DNA from: Lunularia cruciata
Lineage: Eukaryota > Streptophyta > Marchantiopsida > Lunulariales > Lunulariaceae
NCBI GenBank assembly: GCA_948567375.1
Contig: OX419758.1
Coordinates: 25,115,001-25,179,000 of the forward strand
Reading direction: 5' to 3'
DNA length: 64,000 bases
Part shown: positions 20,911-34,194 of the stretch, piece after piece
How the letters are laid out: the number at the start of each line of letters is the position of its first letter
Position numbering within the stretch: position 1 is the stretch's first letter
Translations under genes and position numbers: made by a program
The notes under the pieces: model-generated
What the model was told of the DNA's origin: nothing
The model's database searches: none
What the model saw: only the letters and a program-made list of their open reading frames with translations

Positions 20911-22258
20911 GTTCTTCATGGAAGAGCTCTATGAAGGAGAATGTTTGGATATAGGGTGTTATCTCACCCCTTGACCAAGCAACCAAAATGGAATGATGCT
21001 TGGTACAAACAATTAAGGCAAAAAGCATACAACTACCTTTTGGAAGGGTGTTATTTGTGGAAGAAAGCAAAATAGAGTGGTAAGCCTTCACAACGGGTTG
21101 TGTGCAAGGAGGAGACCAAGAAGAATTCTATGAGAGTTTGTAGGCTGGACATAGGGGTATTATGCTACCTTTTCCAAGCTGAAGGAGAGGTATTGGTGGC
21201 ATAATATCTACAAAGATGTAGTTTAATTTGTGGAGACATGTAAAATCTGCCAAACATACTCAGGTATTCAACATAGAGATGGATTGCATCATACTTACCT
21301 GCTTGTAATGCATATCAAGTGGGTTGTGGATCTGGTTACTATGCCGGTTAGGATATGGTAGATGTCGTACGTGGTTTTGGCACAGGAGGATCTGTCTAAC
21401 TAGGTGGAAGGACAATCCTTTAGGACTAAAACCAACAAGGGAGTTTGTAGATTTATGTTGGAGGATGTGATTTGTAGATACAAGTGTGAACAAAAAATTA
21501 TAATGGATTGAGGAGAGGTGAACACCCAAGAAACCAAGGCTTTCTTTGAGAGATGTGGAGTCAAATTAGCTCTTACAATAGCAAACAACCCGGAGGGAAA
21601 TGCCAAGAGTGAGTGAGGTCATTTGCCTATTGTAAAAGCATGCAAAGGGACAGTGAAAGAGTGGCCAAGACTCCTACTATTTGCTCTCTGGGCAGATTTC
21701 ACCACTCATATTTTGGTAGCTGGCTACATGCCAGCAGAGTTGATGGATGGGCAGAAACCAATTATACCAATTGAGGAGCAAATACCCACTTGGATGTCCT
21801 ACCTTGGGAAGATCATGTATCTAGGGAGGAGCTTCTAGCACTTAGGATTCACCAATTAGAGAAAAGGCCAAAGGATGTTGAGCTAAAAATTGAGAGGCTT
21901 AAGAAAGCACACCTTGGAAATAAAGAAAAATCTGACAAACTCCAATATTTGAGGCCAAGAGATATTCAAGAAGGAGAAGGTGCTAGTCTACTATGATAGT
22001 CTAGATAACCAACATAGTGCTATGAGGAAATTCTCAAAGGATTTCTCTAGACCTTATGTGGTTGTTAGTATGCTAAATAATGCTACTTATTCTTTTCAAG
22101 AGTTGGATGGAAGCAAACTGAAGGTTTCCATTGCGGATAAGCACATCAAGCTCTTCAAACAGCAAGAAGGAAGTTGGGGCACAAAGAAAGTTGGCAAACC
22201 ATTTGATCTCTTTCAATTCCAAAAAGATCTATTACTAGAGGATGGTGAGTCTCTCTAA
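20911..22258 (+). pseudogene. Integrase of element C, broken
   Basis: A zinc-binding relic (CKIC) lies near 21244. The core reads 'KWVVDLVTMPVRIW', then 'LEDVICRYKCEQKIIMD', a stop, then 'GVKLALTIANNPEGNAKSE', so all three acidic DDE positions are still visible. Next comes 'VKEWPRLLLFALWADFTTH', then 'TWMSYLGKIMYLGRSF'. After a frameshift the C-terminal part is 'MRKFSKDFSRPYVVV' and 'ELDGSKLKVSIADKHIKLFK'. There are four or more stops and two shifts. The C-terminal part at 21980-22258 is open. Confidence 0.85.
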
Positions 22259-22337
22259 TCAAGTGAGGTGGTGTTATGACTCCAACTACAATGTGTGGTC
22301 TGATAAGTTGGTGCATACCAAAGGATGCACAAGTTTA

Positions 22338-22348
22338 TAAGAGGTGGA
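22338..22348 (+). other. Polypurine tract of element C
   Basis: TAAGAGGTGGA lies directly before the TGTCATG start of the 3' LTR. It supports the LTR boundary at 22349. Confidence 0.55.
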
Positions 22349-25244
22349 TGTCATGTTGTAGTTTGCATAGCCCATGAAGAAGTAAATTAGTATGGTTTAT
22401 CTTCACATTAATGGAGTAGGTTGTATGATGGATCCCATGATTGAGAGGTTGCCATATGAGCAATCTATGCACATGTATGTGATTGGCCACATGCATTATG
22501 ATCTTATTCGTTTCAAGGGCTTTGATGTATACATGTGGTGGAGAGTTAAGACAAGGGAGTGTGTTTTAGTTGGAGGAGTCTCAAGTTGGAGAAGGGTATT
22601 GAGAATAAGAGTTGTAGTATAGCATGGAGACCGGGGCATTGGAGAGAGCAATTGAGTAGGAGATATCCTATGCTCCCAATCTACCACTCCCAAATCTTTT
22701 TCTCATCAAGCTTTAGATTCTACACAGTGATGGCTTATGAAACTGGATGGTGACACATTTGGGGGCGGCATTCATGGAATTAGTGATGGGAAACCCAAGT
22801 CCTATCATCCTTCCAATGCTTACTTATGAGGAAGTATGGGATTTAATGATTTATATGCTCTTAGAGATAGAGAACAACTCAATCTCACTCATGAGTCCAA
22901 GGTGGATTTGTGGGGTCCATTTGTCAAAAAGTGAAGAGACTAAATGATAAACTTGTAAGAGATTGGGTCCCAAGAGGAGAACTTGACCACCAAGGGAGTT
23001 TGGGGAGACCATTTGAGAAGTGAAGACAATGGTTGGAGAGAAGAGCTAATAGGCTACAATCTGCAGATAGAAAGTAGATGATTTGAGTAGATTCTAGGAG
23101 ATATGATCGATTGAATCAAGGGGGTAGAATTCATACCCAAGAGCAAAAAATATGCAATTTGGAAAGCTTTGTGAAACACTTTCAAGATATATGAGTGAGA
23201 TTGGAGAGTATAAAAAGTGCATATAGTGCTGAGCTCAATAATTTTTAGTTCTTGATCAATCTCAAATCAGATCTAGTTGATTGAAGTTGGTGCTTTTGCA
23301 ATGTAAGGTGTTGGAGAAGAGCTCATGATCAAGTTTGGAGTCTTAATCACTCTCCAAGTTGTCATTTGATTCACCTTATGAAAAACTCTAGTGTTGTTGG
23401 TGGTTAGGTTTTGCACATTTTTGTAAAGGTTTCATGTGAATTCCTCAAAAGGAAAATTTACGGTCTTGGATCAAGTATACCTAAGTCTGTAGAGCTCACA
23501 AGTTAGCCTAGCTCAGGAATTGATCCATATCTAGGGATTGGGGTTGGATAAGGCTATCTAACTCTACAAAGGGTTAGACAAGTGCACAATCAACTACTAT
23601 AGAAAATTTGGTTGGCTTTGGGTCCATGGAGAGTAAGAGTTGATGCAATAATTTTTACCAAAAATATTATCATAAGCTCTATAGAGCAATTCTATCTTCA
23701 ATGAGGAATGATTGGCAATTCTCCTATTTTTGTGATTTTGATTGAGGATTTTAGATTGCTAGAGTGTTTTTGAGGATCACTTAGCTCTAATTTAGAAATT
23801 TGGGGAAAAGGTGCCAAGAACTAGGAGCAAACCCTAAATTATGGATTTTGAAATTAGGGTGAAAATTAAAAAAAATTGGCCAATTTTGAGAGCTTGTAAG
23901 GAGAGCTATAGTGATCAGATTGTGGATTTTTTCATATCATTGGAAAAACTATCTTATAGGCTTTCAATTGATCCTAGAAAACTTGAATTCAAAAATAGTC
24001 ACATAAAAATAGTTTTGACCATATGAGTTTCATAGAGTTTTCCTCATCAAAAAGACATAGAAGTTCCCCACTTGGATTAGAAGTTGGTTTAAATCTGAAG
24101 AACATATTGGAAAAGGCTTGGAATTTAGGTTGAAATTAGCTTGATGATAGAGCAAAAAGGCTCTTAAGCTCTTTTTGATAAAAAAACACAAAGAGTTGTC
24201 AAATTCTTGTGATCAAATCCTCTCTATGCTTGCATGCTTGTTTGTACACCCAGTTGGCTTGAATTGGTGTGCGGGCATTGCGCTTAGGTTCCTTCTTTCT
24301 ATGTGTGTTGTGTTTTTCTCCTTGGTAATGTAGGAATTGATGACCAATAGACCAAGAGTGTGTGTTATGATGATAGTTTAGGTTACCCGTTACTCCCTCT
24401 ACTTGGTAGAAGGAATCTTAGAAACAAGAGTGGAAGGTTCTATTGGTTGGGTACCACATGCACTCAAATTAGTAGTGACAAGTATACACATGACCTTTGA
24501 TCCATAAGCTCCACAACTAGGCACCATGTACTGTAACACCCATTTGTGCATGTGTGTGGTATTGTGATATTTAGCTTGGTATTACAAGTACTTAAGAGAT
24601 ATTATTTATATAGAGATAAAGGATGGTTCTATATTAGTCATGGTTAGCTAAAGTTAGTCATAGCTAAGATAGATGGGACCTTACTTTAGAGGAAGTAGAA
24701 AAGATGAGCACCACTATTTTGGATTTTAGTGTGTTGACTTGGTATTATTCCTAGGTGTTTGGCTTTGGGGAAAGAGTTGAGAACTCTTGGGCCCGCAAGC
24801 CTTTTTGTTTTGGATTCTTCTTTAGTCCAAGGATAGCCCATGTGAAGGAATCCTTGCTTTAGTGGTTGGGTCAAGATAAGAGGAATATGCCCATGTGAAT
24901 GGATATTCCTTTCTACTTTTTGACTTTACTTGACTTTTAGTCTAGTAACTTGAGTTACTACGGTAATTAGTAACTTTGGTACGTAACTATTTCACAAGTA
25001 TATAAACAAGGAGTGAGGAGGTACTCAACATCCTTTCATTTGCAACTATCTCTCTCTCATTGAGTTCTCTAGTGAGCAATGTCTTGAGTCTTGGAGTGTT
25101 AGCCTTGGAGGAGTATGATGGAGTTGGGGTTCCTTGCCTTCTTAGTCCATGGTGCGCTACCATAATAGCCATCAGAGGTTCATCCTGAGTGAGAGACAGG
25201 CCGGCTCACAGTACGTTCCCAAAGAGAGAAAGGCAAAGACAACA
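22349..25244 (+). mobile_element. 3' LTR of element C
   Basis: The LTR begins TGTCATG and ends AGACAACA, about 2.2 kb after removing the family D insert. Two more copies lie at 7020-9977 and 17843-19698, both minus. The many short ORFs inside are not conserved between copies. Confidence 0.78.
24532..25210 (+). mobile_element. Solo LTR, family D, TSD GTAC
   Basis: It runs from TGTAACACCC to GGCTCACA and is flanked by GTAC at 24528-24531 and 25211-25214. C LTR sequence continues across it, as seen against 7020-7060 reversed. It is close to the copy at 954-1654. A TATA box is at 24999-25006. Confidence 0.85.
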
Positions 25245-28200
25245 TTGTATACTTGCATGTAGTACCACAACTAGTCCAATGCTAATCCCACCAAACGACT
25301 CCAATAGATACTTCACATTATTTGTCCTTCCTCTATTGGATACTACCAAGCAATGAGCATGGTATCCAAAGGTGATAAGGTAATAGACTCTACAAGCTCA
25401 TGCTCACATTGGTCTATTGGTGGTACAAAGGCTCCACTCCAAGTTTGTTGTACAAACTGAACTACACGTTGTTGCAATGCTTTTACAAAACTCCACAATG
25501 GAACATCCAAGGTGGATAGAACAATCTCACTCATTCCTCAAATCCAAGTGATCTCCTTTAGTATTGGTGTATCCTCTACATGGGTATTCCCCTCCAATAA
25601 ATCACCAAGCTAAGTAATAGAACCATTAATACTTGAAATTGATGCCATAGTCCTTGACAATAGTGAGCAAATATTACCACTACTAAAGTGCACCAATAGG
25701 AAACATACTTGTCCCTCACCTCACTACCAACCTGGCCTATAGAAAGTTATCTCCTCCCAATAGTCAATATTAAAACCCATGGAATATAACACTACTCCAC
25801 CAACTAGCATATCATATGACTTTATTATTGTTGCAATAGCCTCATCTCACACCACATAACTATCAATTGAATGATTGGGCTGAATTTGGAAAATGGGATC
25901 CCCACATATGATGTATTATATAGAACCACCCCTTAAAGATATTTGGATCTAAAATTGACATCTCTTCACATTGCAGCAAGACCAACAATTGCAACCTTCT
26001 CCGACATAAAGGGCTATGCACTGGCTACCAACTCTGTATGGTATATAGACCTTCCTTGAAGGTCTCACCAAATAGAAAATCCTACTCTAATTGTCCAATA
26101 GGACAAATCCAAGTGTGAATAAACTCACTCAAAGGTAGGTCTAGCTAGTAGCTCTTCCAACCTAATTGTTGTTGCCTACAATAAACCACTAGTAATTGAG
26201 TGGATTTGATACTCCTCAACCAAGTCAGCTCCACTTTCAATTACCTTCACTCTAGAATTAGGAACCACAAAGTGTGGTAGCCAATTGAAACATTAGAGTT
26301 TGATCACAGGTTGAGAACAAAGAGAAGCGCATTATCAACTAAGCCACCCCAAATATTGTGTTGGACTCAATGTGTGTAGTAGCAAGTGGTTGACTAGCAT
26401 CTAGTCCATCATGCACTCCATCACTACCTACCACACCTACACTGGAATGTCTAGGAGCCATGGATGTCATCTGATGTGCCTCAAAGAGTGTGAAAGATTG
26501 GGGGAGTTTGACGTGTCTACCAACTTCTCCTCTTTGTGGATCCAACTCCATTGATGTTCTCCTAAGCTTTTGAGCACAAACTACACTCTTATTCATTAAT
26601 ATAGATTCATGTATGTTGCTCCACACATAATTTCTAGGACATCTTATCACCAACATACAAGGTAAAAGCCTTAACATCCTAATCTGGTCTCTTTTGAGCT
26701 ATAGCTATGCTAGCCAATCTCTATTCCAATTGCTCAATTTAAGTAACCATGGTTGTATGAGAAGCAAGAGTAAGTACTACACCCCTACCACGTGTGGTCC
26801 TTGACCACCTTGTCCTCCATGACTTGGAGCTCCTTTACCACATGCCATAGTAGCCCTACCACTCCATAACTTCGGGTGAGGTCAAAGCATCACTTACTTG
26901 TGTGACCAAATTTGTGACAATGGTCATATTTTCTCTATGTTGACTATGATGCACTAGAGATATCATGTCCATTGCCTTGAGTTAATTTTCTCTTGTGGTG
27001 AGGTCCACCACAAATCCAACAAGCAACACCACCACTCACTGGTTTTTGTTGATCAAAAATCAAAGATAAGGGTCTAGTTGCACTAAGCCTTCTACTTGGT
27101 CCATAAGATTTAGGTTTTCTACTCTGACCTTGAAAGCCAACATGGTGTGGTGCACTCTAGAAGAAGTAACAACTATAGATGAGATCTCCTTACTAAATTC
27201 AGATGTCACCACTCTCTCCTCTACCATATTGAGCTCAATGCACTCAACCAAACTAAAGACCACCGCCAAAGTAGGTGAGGTAGCCTATAACAACATAACA
27301 TCATGTACTCTAAATTGCAACTCCATGTGTAGGATTGCATACCAAAACTAGACTACTTGAGTGTCAATAATTTTATGAGTGAAACTAATCAACCATATCA
27401 TGCAAGTGTATGCCTTGCATAGGCTCTCTCCAACCTTCTGTTGGAACTCCTACAAGCTCCTCAACTTGTCAATCCACACTCCTTGGTAGTTTTACCTCAA
27501 ACACAAGAAGAACTCCACCATGGGATTGTACCCTGATAGTGCACCACCTCCTACAATATACCTCCACTTGTAGTAGCACCATCTCCAACTAATGCATCAC
27601 TACTAGATACACCAATACACTATTAGAGCTAGAACTCACGAGTACTACAGATCTACCTCTAAAAATCAAGCCTAAAGTAATGGAGATGTAGTTTGGAGAC
27701 CAATACTATCTCCATAGCTTGATCTCCTCCAAGTGATCTCATGATAGTCATCTATCGATGGACCCTCCAAGTCTTCAAACAACCTCTTCCACATCATGAA
27801 GGGTGTGAATAACGTCAAGTTCTGCATCCACTACACATCACACCAATTATCAAACTCTTGGATGAAGTCCTCCAACTCTATGATACCCATTGTACCAAAA
27901 TAGCATTTTGGGCCTTTAAAGGCCCCATGGATTTTCATCCATGTCCCACAACAATGGTGTGGACACCCCAATTGAATTAACTCTTGTATCAAACTCCAAA
28001 TCAAAGTCAATCTCCTCCTTCATTGGGACCTTATATATAGGCTAATATCAAGTGTCATTCCATATAACCCATGGTATAATGTAACAATATATCCTTTGAA
28101 ATCTCCAACTGTTTCATCATGATAAAGTAACTCAAACAAACCGTAACCGTAACCACCAAAAGTACCCCACCAAGTGCCAACACCAATTGAACACCACTCA

Positions 28201-30680
28201 CTAATGTAGCTCTAACTACAACAACTGCACTAAGGGAAAGTGCAACCTAGGACCTACAATCACAACATGCACTCTCATGGTCTACAAGTCATCACTTCCT
28301 ATCTCACTAGAGAGAAACATACGTAGTTTAATTGGTCATCATTCCAGCCTCACTATGGAGAGCACACAAGAGCACCAATGCTCTAAAGTCAAGGCACCTT
28401 GCACAAACATGGTGCACACGAGGAAGTAAAGAATGGAAGAAGTATAATAACAAGATGTCTAAACAAACCTTCCATCTCATAAACACCAGACTGAATATAT
28501 TACCATTTGGCATTTGACATAATAGAAGTGTTTACCTACTCCTAAGCTATTAGGATCACCAAAGATGGGATCATATTGTCTCTCCTAGCCAAAACTTCAT
28601 ACGTATAGGTATTAGTTGACCAATCACTAGTACAACAAGTGAAAGTGGACCAATTGGCTAGGGCACCAATCTAGGAACCAAAGATTTAGGATTCAAACCC
28701 AAACTTTGTATAATCTAGAGGGATGGGCATATTTTGCCAAACAATGACCAAAAACTCATCTAAACTAGCTAGTCTCACACCAACAAGCTAGCTTGTTGGC
28801 CATTTGTAGCCTCTTTAGCTCACAACCCTACCTTAAGCCTCTAAACACTCAATAAGGTCTTTCTTCTTGCCAATTTAGACACTCTCCAAATCTAGCAACT
28901 CCAAATCTCCAAACCTTCACCACCTCAAGCACTAGCTAGGGCAATTTGAGCAACCTCTAACTCTAGAAAACGTCCACTAACTCACTTCCAAATCTAGACA
29001 ATCTCTGCCAGTTTGACACACCTCTCCTATAATTACTTAACTGCCAAATCCTATGCTAATTATCAACTCATGCCAGATTGAGAAGATAGAGATCTTCAAA
29101 TCCCGCATTTGAGAGGATGGGCTTCCAAACTCACCTCCATTTTGTACTTTGTGATCAATTTGCACCAAATTGACCTTGATTTCACCTCCTTTGACTCAAA
29201 TTGAACACCCATTGTCTCAAATTGACTCAATTGTCAAAAATTTAGGAAGCATGTCTGCACATCTTTTGCCCCATTGTCAAATTTGCATCAACTTGAATAG
29301 GGCTTCTACATATGATCACTCTCAAAGAAATCTAGGACCACAATCAAATGTACCCACTATCAGCAAAGCTTTGAGATACTACCATCGTACTCAATTCTTG
29401 CATCCAATTTCCTCTTGACTTTCACTCCTTTGACATAATCCATTCATCTTTCTACTCAAATTGCACTCAAATTGGATCTTACTTGATCCTTCACTCAACA
29501 ATCTACCAACAATTGGGCATTAATTATAAGCAAACCATATCCACTGTAGCTAAGAGACTCCAAAAAATGCTTGTCGGTCTGTCCACCATAACCACAAACT
29601 CAAAGTCTCAATATCAAAGAAGTGAGCTCTCTAGAGCTGCACTTCAAAAATATACCCCTCTACTCAACCTAGGTCTCTAGGCCTAACAATGCTACTAACG
29701 GCATATGGAACAGGGCAAATAGTGCACGTGATGATGAGTCCTAAACATATGATCAAAAGCCTTATCATGAAATCCAGCCGCCATGAAGTAGTCCATGGGC
29801 AACTACCAAAATAACTGTGACTACCAACACTACCGCTCCAACATCCGATCAAACTAGCTTAGACACTACAAATGTCGTGATACTTTCCACCTCTAAGGTT
29901 CCACCTCATATTGTTTCCACCTCAAAGAACTAATGAAGGCGAAGTCTAAAAAATCTAACCCACTTTTGATGGAGATCTATACAAGTGAAGGTTTTCTGCC
30001 AATTCAAAGGACATGAAGTGGATAATAAGGAATCTTATCATAAAGTTATTCAAAAAATTTTAGGATAAGTAGGCAAGGTACTTTGCATGGCATTGAGAGT
30101 TTAGTTTCAACTATTGCCCCATTTGAATGGTGATGAATTATTCTAATTGACTTAAAAGGACCATATGACTAACACATAGTTGAGTAGACTTCCACTTGCC
30201 TTGTATTTGCATTTTGATTGCATATCATAAATTGTGTAGTAGATGGCGATCATGGGGACTAAGTTATGTTTTGCATGATTTTCATGAGAAAACCATAGCA
30301 AAAAGAGAAAAAACTATAGATCAAGTACAAATGGTGGCAACAAAGATCAAGACACAAGGACTAAACTCAATCTCATAAATCTGGTGTACAATTAAAAGCT
30401 GGAGTGCAAGGTATGAAGACTATTATTCTAGAATATGCATAATGTCTTCATGGGTTCTCTCTAAATCTATACAATTGTTCATTACTTGCCTTGTATTACT
30501 AGGCCTCCAATATATTACTATTGGGGGCTTTTGTACCAGTCCATGATGCATGGAGCTTTCCCTAGTTTGTAATAAAAACATTGCCTTGTTAATATGTTCC
30601 AACTACCATAGTAGCAAAGCAATCTTCACTCCTATATTGTAGAAAATGTTATGCACAAATTGTGTGAAATGAATAGACAC
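25245..30680 (-). pseudogene. Decayed gag-like retroelement DNA
   Basis: No intact ORF. On the minus strand near 26985-27030, CWICGGPHHKRKL is a gag zinc-knuckle relic: two Cys and a His in place, last Cys lost. Near 27800-27860, 'KFIQEFDNWCDV' and 'MWKRLFEDLEG' resemble the gag capsid region upstream of it. Open pieces at 26339-26677 and 25343-25534 are in the same orientation but show no domain. On the plus strand near 29995-30060, 'CQFKGHEVDNKESYHK' is also zinc-knuckle-like, so more than one element may be present. I could not find LTRs. Most of 28500-30680 holds nothing I recognise. Confidence 0.45.
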
Positions 30681-30769
30681 TTGCAAGAGTACATGCAAGC
30701 ATAGAGTCTTACCAATCCTAAATCTAATCAAATTACCAACCACAACTCTTTTATCCCATTCCAAGAATA

Positions 30770-31990
30770 TACCATTTTAGCACCAAGTGATTGTTATACA
30801 AAAGGATGAGAAGTAAAAGAAGAACATATCACCTAAAAAAATTAAAACTTAAAAGGTAAAATGATGTTAAGCCCAATAGCTCTGGATATAGAAATTAATA
30901 TAGTTAGAATATCAGAGTTATGCAAATCAAAAGGTCTGGACATTTCAAGAGCATTAAGAAGAACATAACTTAATTATTAGTATCTTATGATTACTCTAGC
31001 CAATGCTCTTCAAAGAATAAAAGAGACATGATATCTAAAACAAAATAACAAAGTAGTAAAGTCAAAGTGATATGCACTATTGTTTAATAAGTATTTGGTA
31101 TAGTGTTTATTATAATAAGATTTTATACACTTTGACAAAAAGTACTGAATATCTTATCTTTACCTACATAAATAATTTTCTTATGGTTATATTGATACGC
31201 TCGTAAGAGAGTAATATACACATGATGTCTAAAGAAAACAACAAAATAGAAAAGTAAAAGTTATAGCTACTACAATTAGTATAATAAGCTCTTATACAAT
31301 CCTTGACAAACATATTGAATGCCTTATTATGCATCCGTATAACTCCAAGGCCAAAGGAACAAAAATTTGACCTAGTTTATATCCCTATATGTAGCAACCT
31401 TGGTTGTTACTCAACTTGTTGCACATCCAAAAGGATGGGAAATTCCCTTTTGCAAAACTACATTGTATGTGAGATCCATAACTGCAATATATGCTCTTGT
31501 AACTTTAATGTCTCATACCATATTCAAGTATACCCTCCTTGTCTTTGCCTACAATGTATACCAACACTACTCCAAGTGAAACATACACTTTCATATGATT
31601 AGAGATCAAATGTCTCAAACACTATATCTTTAATGGCATCATGGGTTGCTATTTTTAGTCCTCTAGAGTACAAAAAATCATATAGACACCCTTATTACAT
31701 CTAAGGTAATACCATTCATAAGTGAATATTGAAGATATAGATAAGTGGACCAAACCTAAACAAAACCTTCTCAATGTGGAGAAAATAGCTAGTACAAGTT
31801 AAAATGCGTAATATAAAGTTGAGCTTGGCTCCAAAAACCTTTGCCCTTCCCAAAGAAAGAGCAAAGATGTGCTCTAGTAGCACAAGTAATGGATGGGTCA
31901 CTAGAAGAGAAATGTAGAGTTTGTTGAAACTATAAATTTATCAAGGAAGACTACAAATGTAATATGTATTCTATGCCAAAGAGTGGAAGA
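30770..31990 (+). repeat. Dispersed repeat R1, copy B
   Basis: It aligns with copy A (300-960 and 1660-1860) and copy C. Shared blocks include the 'ccttgacaaacatattgaatgc' region near 31300, the 'ggcatcatgggt' block near 31635, and the end near 31940 ('tcaaggaagactacaaa'). It is the most diverged copy and is not interrupted, so it shows the unoccupied form of the sites hit in copies A and C. Confidence 0.6.
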
Positions 31991-32399
31991 CACAACATTG
32001 CATAGCCAAAGGAGTAAACAAAAGAACTAAAATGTGAACTAGGGTAAATAGTATTTCCTTAATGGATCACCTTTCATTGATTGGCAATTGACTAAAGAAT
32101 GATGACTTGCTAATAATAAAAAATGGAGGAGAATTATAAAAAGATACCCAACAAAATATAATAAAACTTGATTGAGATCTAACAACTTCCTTAAACTCTT
32201 AAGAATTAATACTCACAAGAATATTATTAAAAAGATTTATGATATCCACCTGTTAGACAATTCAATATAAGTTAATATCTAAGAGTACCTAGCATATAAG
32301 GGCATTTGAATTTAGAGATTTCTGAAATGGTTACTTGGAATATGATGAAGATCATGAATGGTTTAGGATATCTTTTAAAGCGAATTTATTGCATTTAAT

Positions 32400-34194
32400 G
32401 GTTAGTTTCAAGAGTTTTGAACGGATCATCAACAAAACAAATTTAATAAATTTTGAGAAAAAGGAAAAACATCAGTAAAATTTCGTGGGTCATTCCTCGA
32501 CACAACAGTAAATTTATACAAAATCACCTACAAAAATTTTACTATATCTTTACTGAATTCCACTATAGGCTATTAAAACCACTATTGTACTTGCGACAGG
32601 GCGGTTTCTAACACCCTGAACTACAGAATAAAATCGGGATAATCAATTCTAGTTTTCACGCACCTGTGTGCACATCTACATTTAACAAGCGGATCTCTAA
32701 GACCCAAAACTCAAGAATCAGTGCTTAACTTGATCTGGATGTATAGAAAAGTCATGCGAGCTCTAGAGAATCAGTTTGGTGTCTTGGAGGGGGATTCCCG
32801 TGCAGAAATGTTTTGTTCAAAGATGCTAACGTTGGAAACGGTCCCCCGGATGAGAATCAACTCACTGATAGGATAGTTTACAGGTGTTCACTGGTTCGCC
32901 CAGGACAAAATATCACAAAATGAAAAGATCTTAAAGATACCCCGTCAAGTTATACACAATGTCTTAGTATATGTAATTCAATCTTGTGAGTGTTGTTTTA
33001 TTTGACGTGGACTTAACAAATCAGAACCTTTTTTTCCAGACTTCCTCTGTATTCACGCTTGAACTCATCTCTACTGTGAAACTACTCGGGAGTAGATTTC
33101 ATCGTTCGGTTTATTCTTTACTTTTACTCTTATGCTGGGTAAAACTGTGTCTTGTCGGATCTTAACGCAGCTATTTCACACTTGGGTCCTGTATTTCTTG
33201 TCTCCTACTCTGCCTTTATAGGTAAGGTGAACCTGAGATTTATTCATAATAGTTCACATACAGGTGACTTGATGGGGATGTGTAAGAAGTGTTTAGCATG
33301 GGCCCATGCAAAACTTTTGACCACAAAACCAGGACACGCTTTGATCACAAAAGATCATTCCTGGAAAGAATCACATGGGCGTAGACCGTACAGAGCGTTT
33401 CAGGATATGTCTTGAGACTTAATCCTCGAGACGTTTTCAGCTGTTCGCGTCGGGACGATGCGCTCCTTGTACTCAACAGTTCGGGTACAAGGACGTCCTC
33501 GTTGTAACCACTAATTAAGAATCTCTTTCAAGGGTATTTTGAGCGAAACAAGAGACAAGATAGGAAGTGGTACGATAACCTGCCTAACGAGCACAGTTAT
33601 GAGACTGACAACAAGTTGTTGCAGCTCCAATGACTGACGGAGTTCAGTCGATTTAGTGGGTGCCCGAAAATGATTTCTGGGAGCGAAAACAGATCTAGTG
33701 GAGGAAACACCGAGTTCAGGACCTCTAAATTTTCATAAAATAGTTACATCTGATATTCAGTGAATAGACCATTTAAGGTAATGATATTGCAAGTTGAAGA
33801 TGAGAAATGTATACTCACCGAACTGATATATGTTTGAATTCCGAAGAGAATGTGTAATATCTTCAAATGATATTAGTGCAAGCACTTAACAAGCGAACGG
33901 ATGCTACATTCGTAATTATAATTTGAAATCCCTCTGGCAAAATTGTAACTGTTCATGGCATCTCTAACGATCATACCACATTTAAAATCTTCTAAACTCT
34001 AACTTGATACTCACGACTCCTTGATCGCGAACTGTACAGATATCGAGAGCCGGCCTGGAGTCAATGGAAATGCTCCAACGATGGAAGAGTGATGTAAAAA
34101 TGATAGAAATCTCCATTAGCCCTTCTTTGCTGTAGGGAGATGAAAAGGAGAAAAGAGCTGTGCATAAGTATGAAGAGCCACGGGCTCATCAGCA
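32400..34194. other. Single-copy-like spacer, no gene confirmed
   Basis: Base composition shifts here to a more balanced, CpG-containing DNA than the repeats to the left. An 87-codon plus-strand open frame at 33152-33415 has no recognisable domain. This is the 3' flank of the receptor kinase gene. No repeat copies seen. Confidence 0.5.

Larger units (their letters stand above)
19700..25244 (+). mobile_element. Gypsy element C, 3' half
   Basis: This is a plus-strand element with RNase H (about 19800-20300), integrase (20911-22258), polypurine tract (22338-22348) and 3' LTR (22349-25244). It is interrupted by a family A solo LTR (20307-20910) and, within its LTR, by a family D solo LTR (24532-25210). 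Gag, protease and RT are not seen; they would lie in or before the gap and rearranged LTR. Integrase motifs differ from those of A and B, with no chromodomain seen, so it is a separate gypsy lineage. Confidence 0.78.
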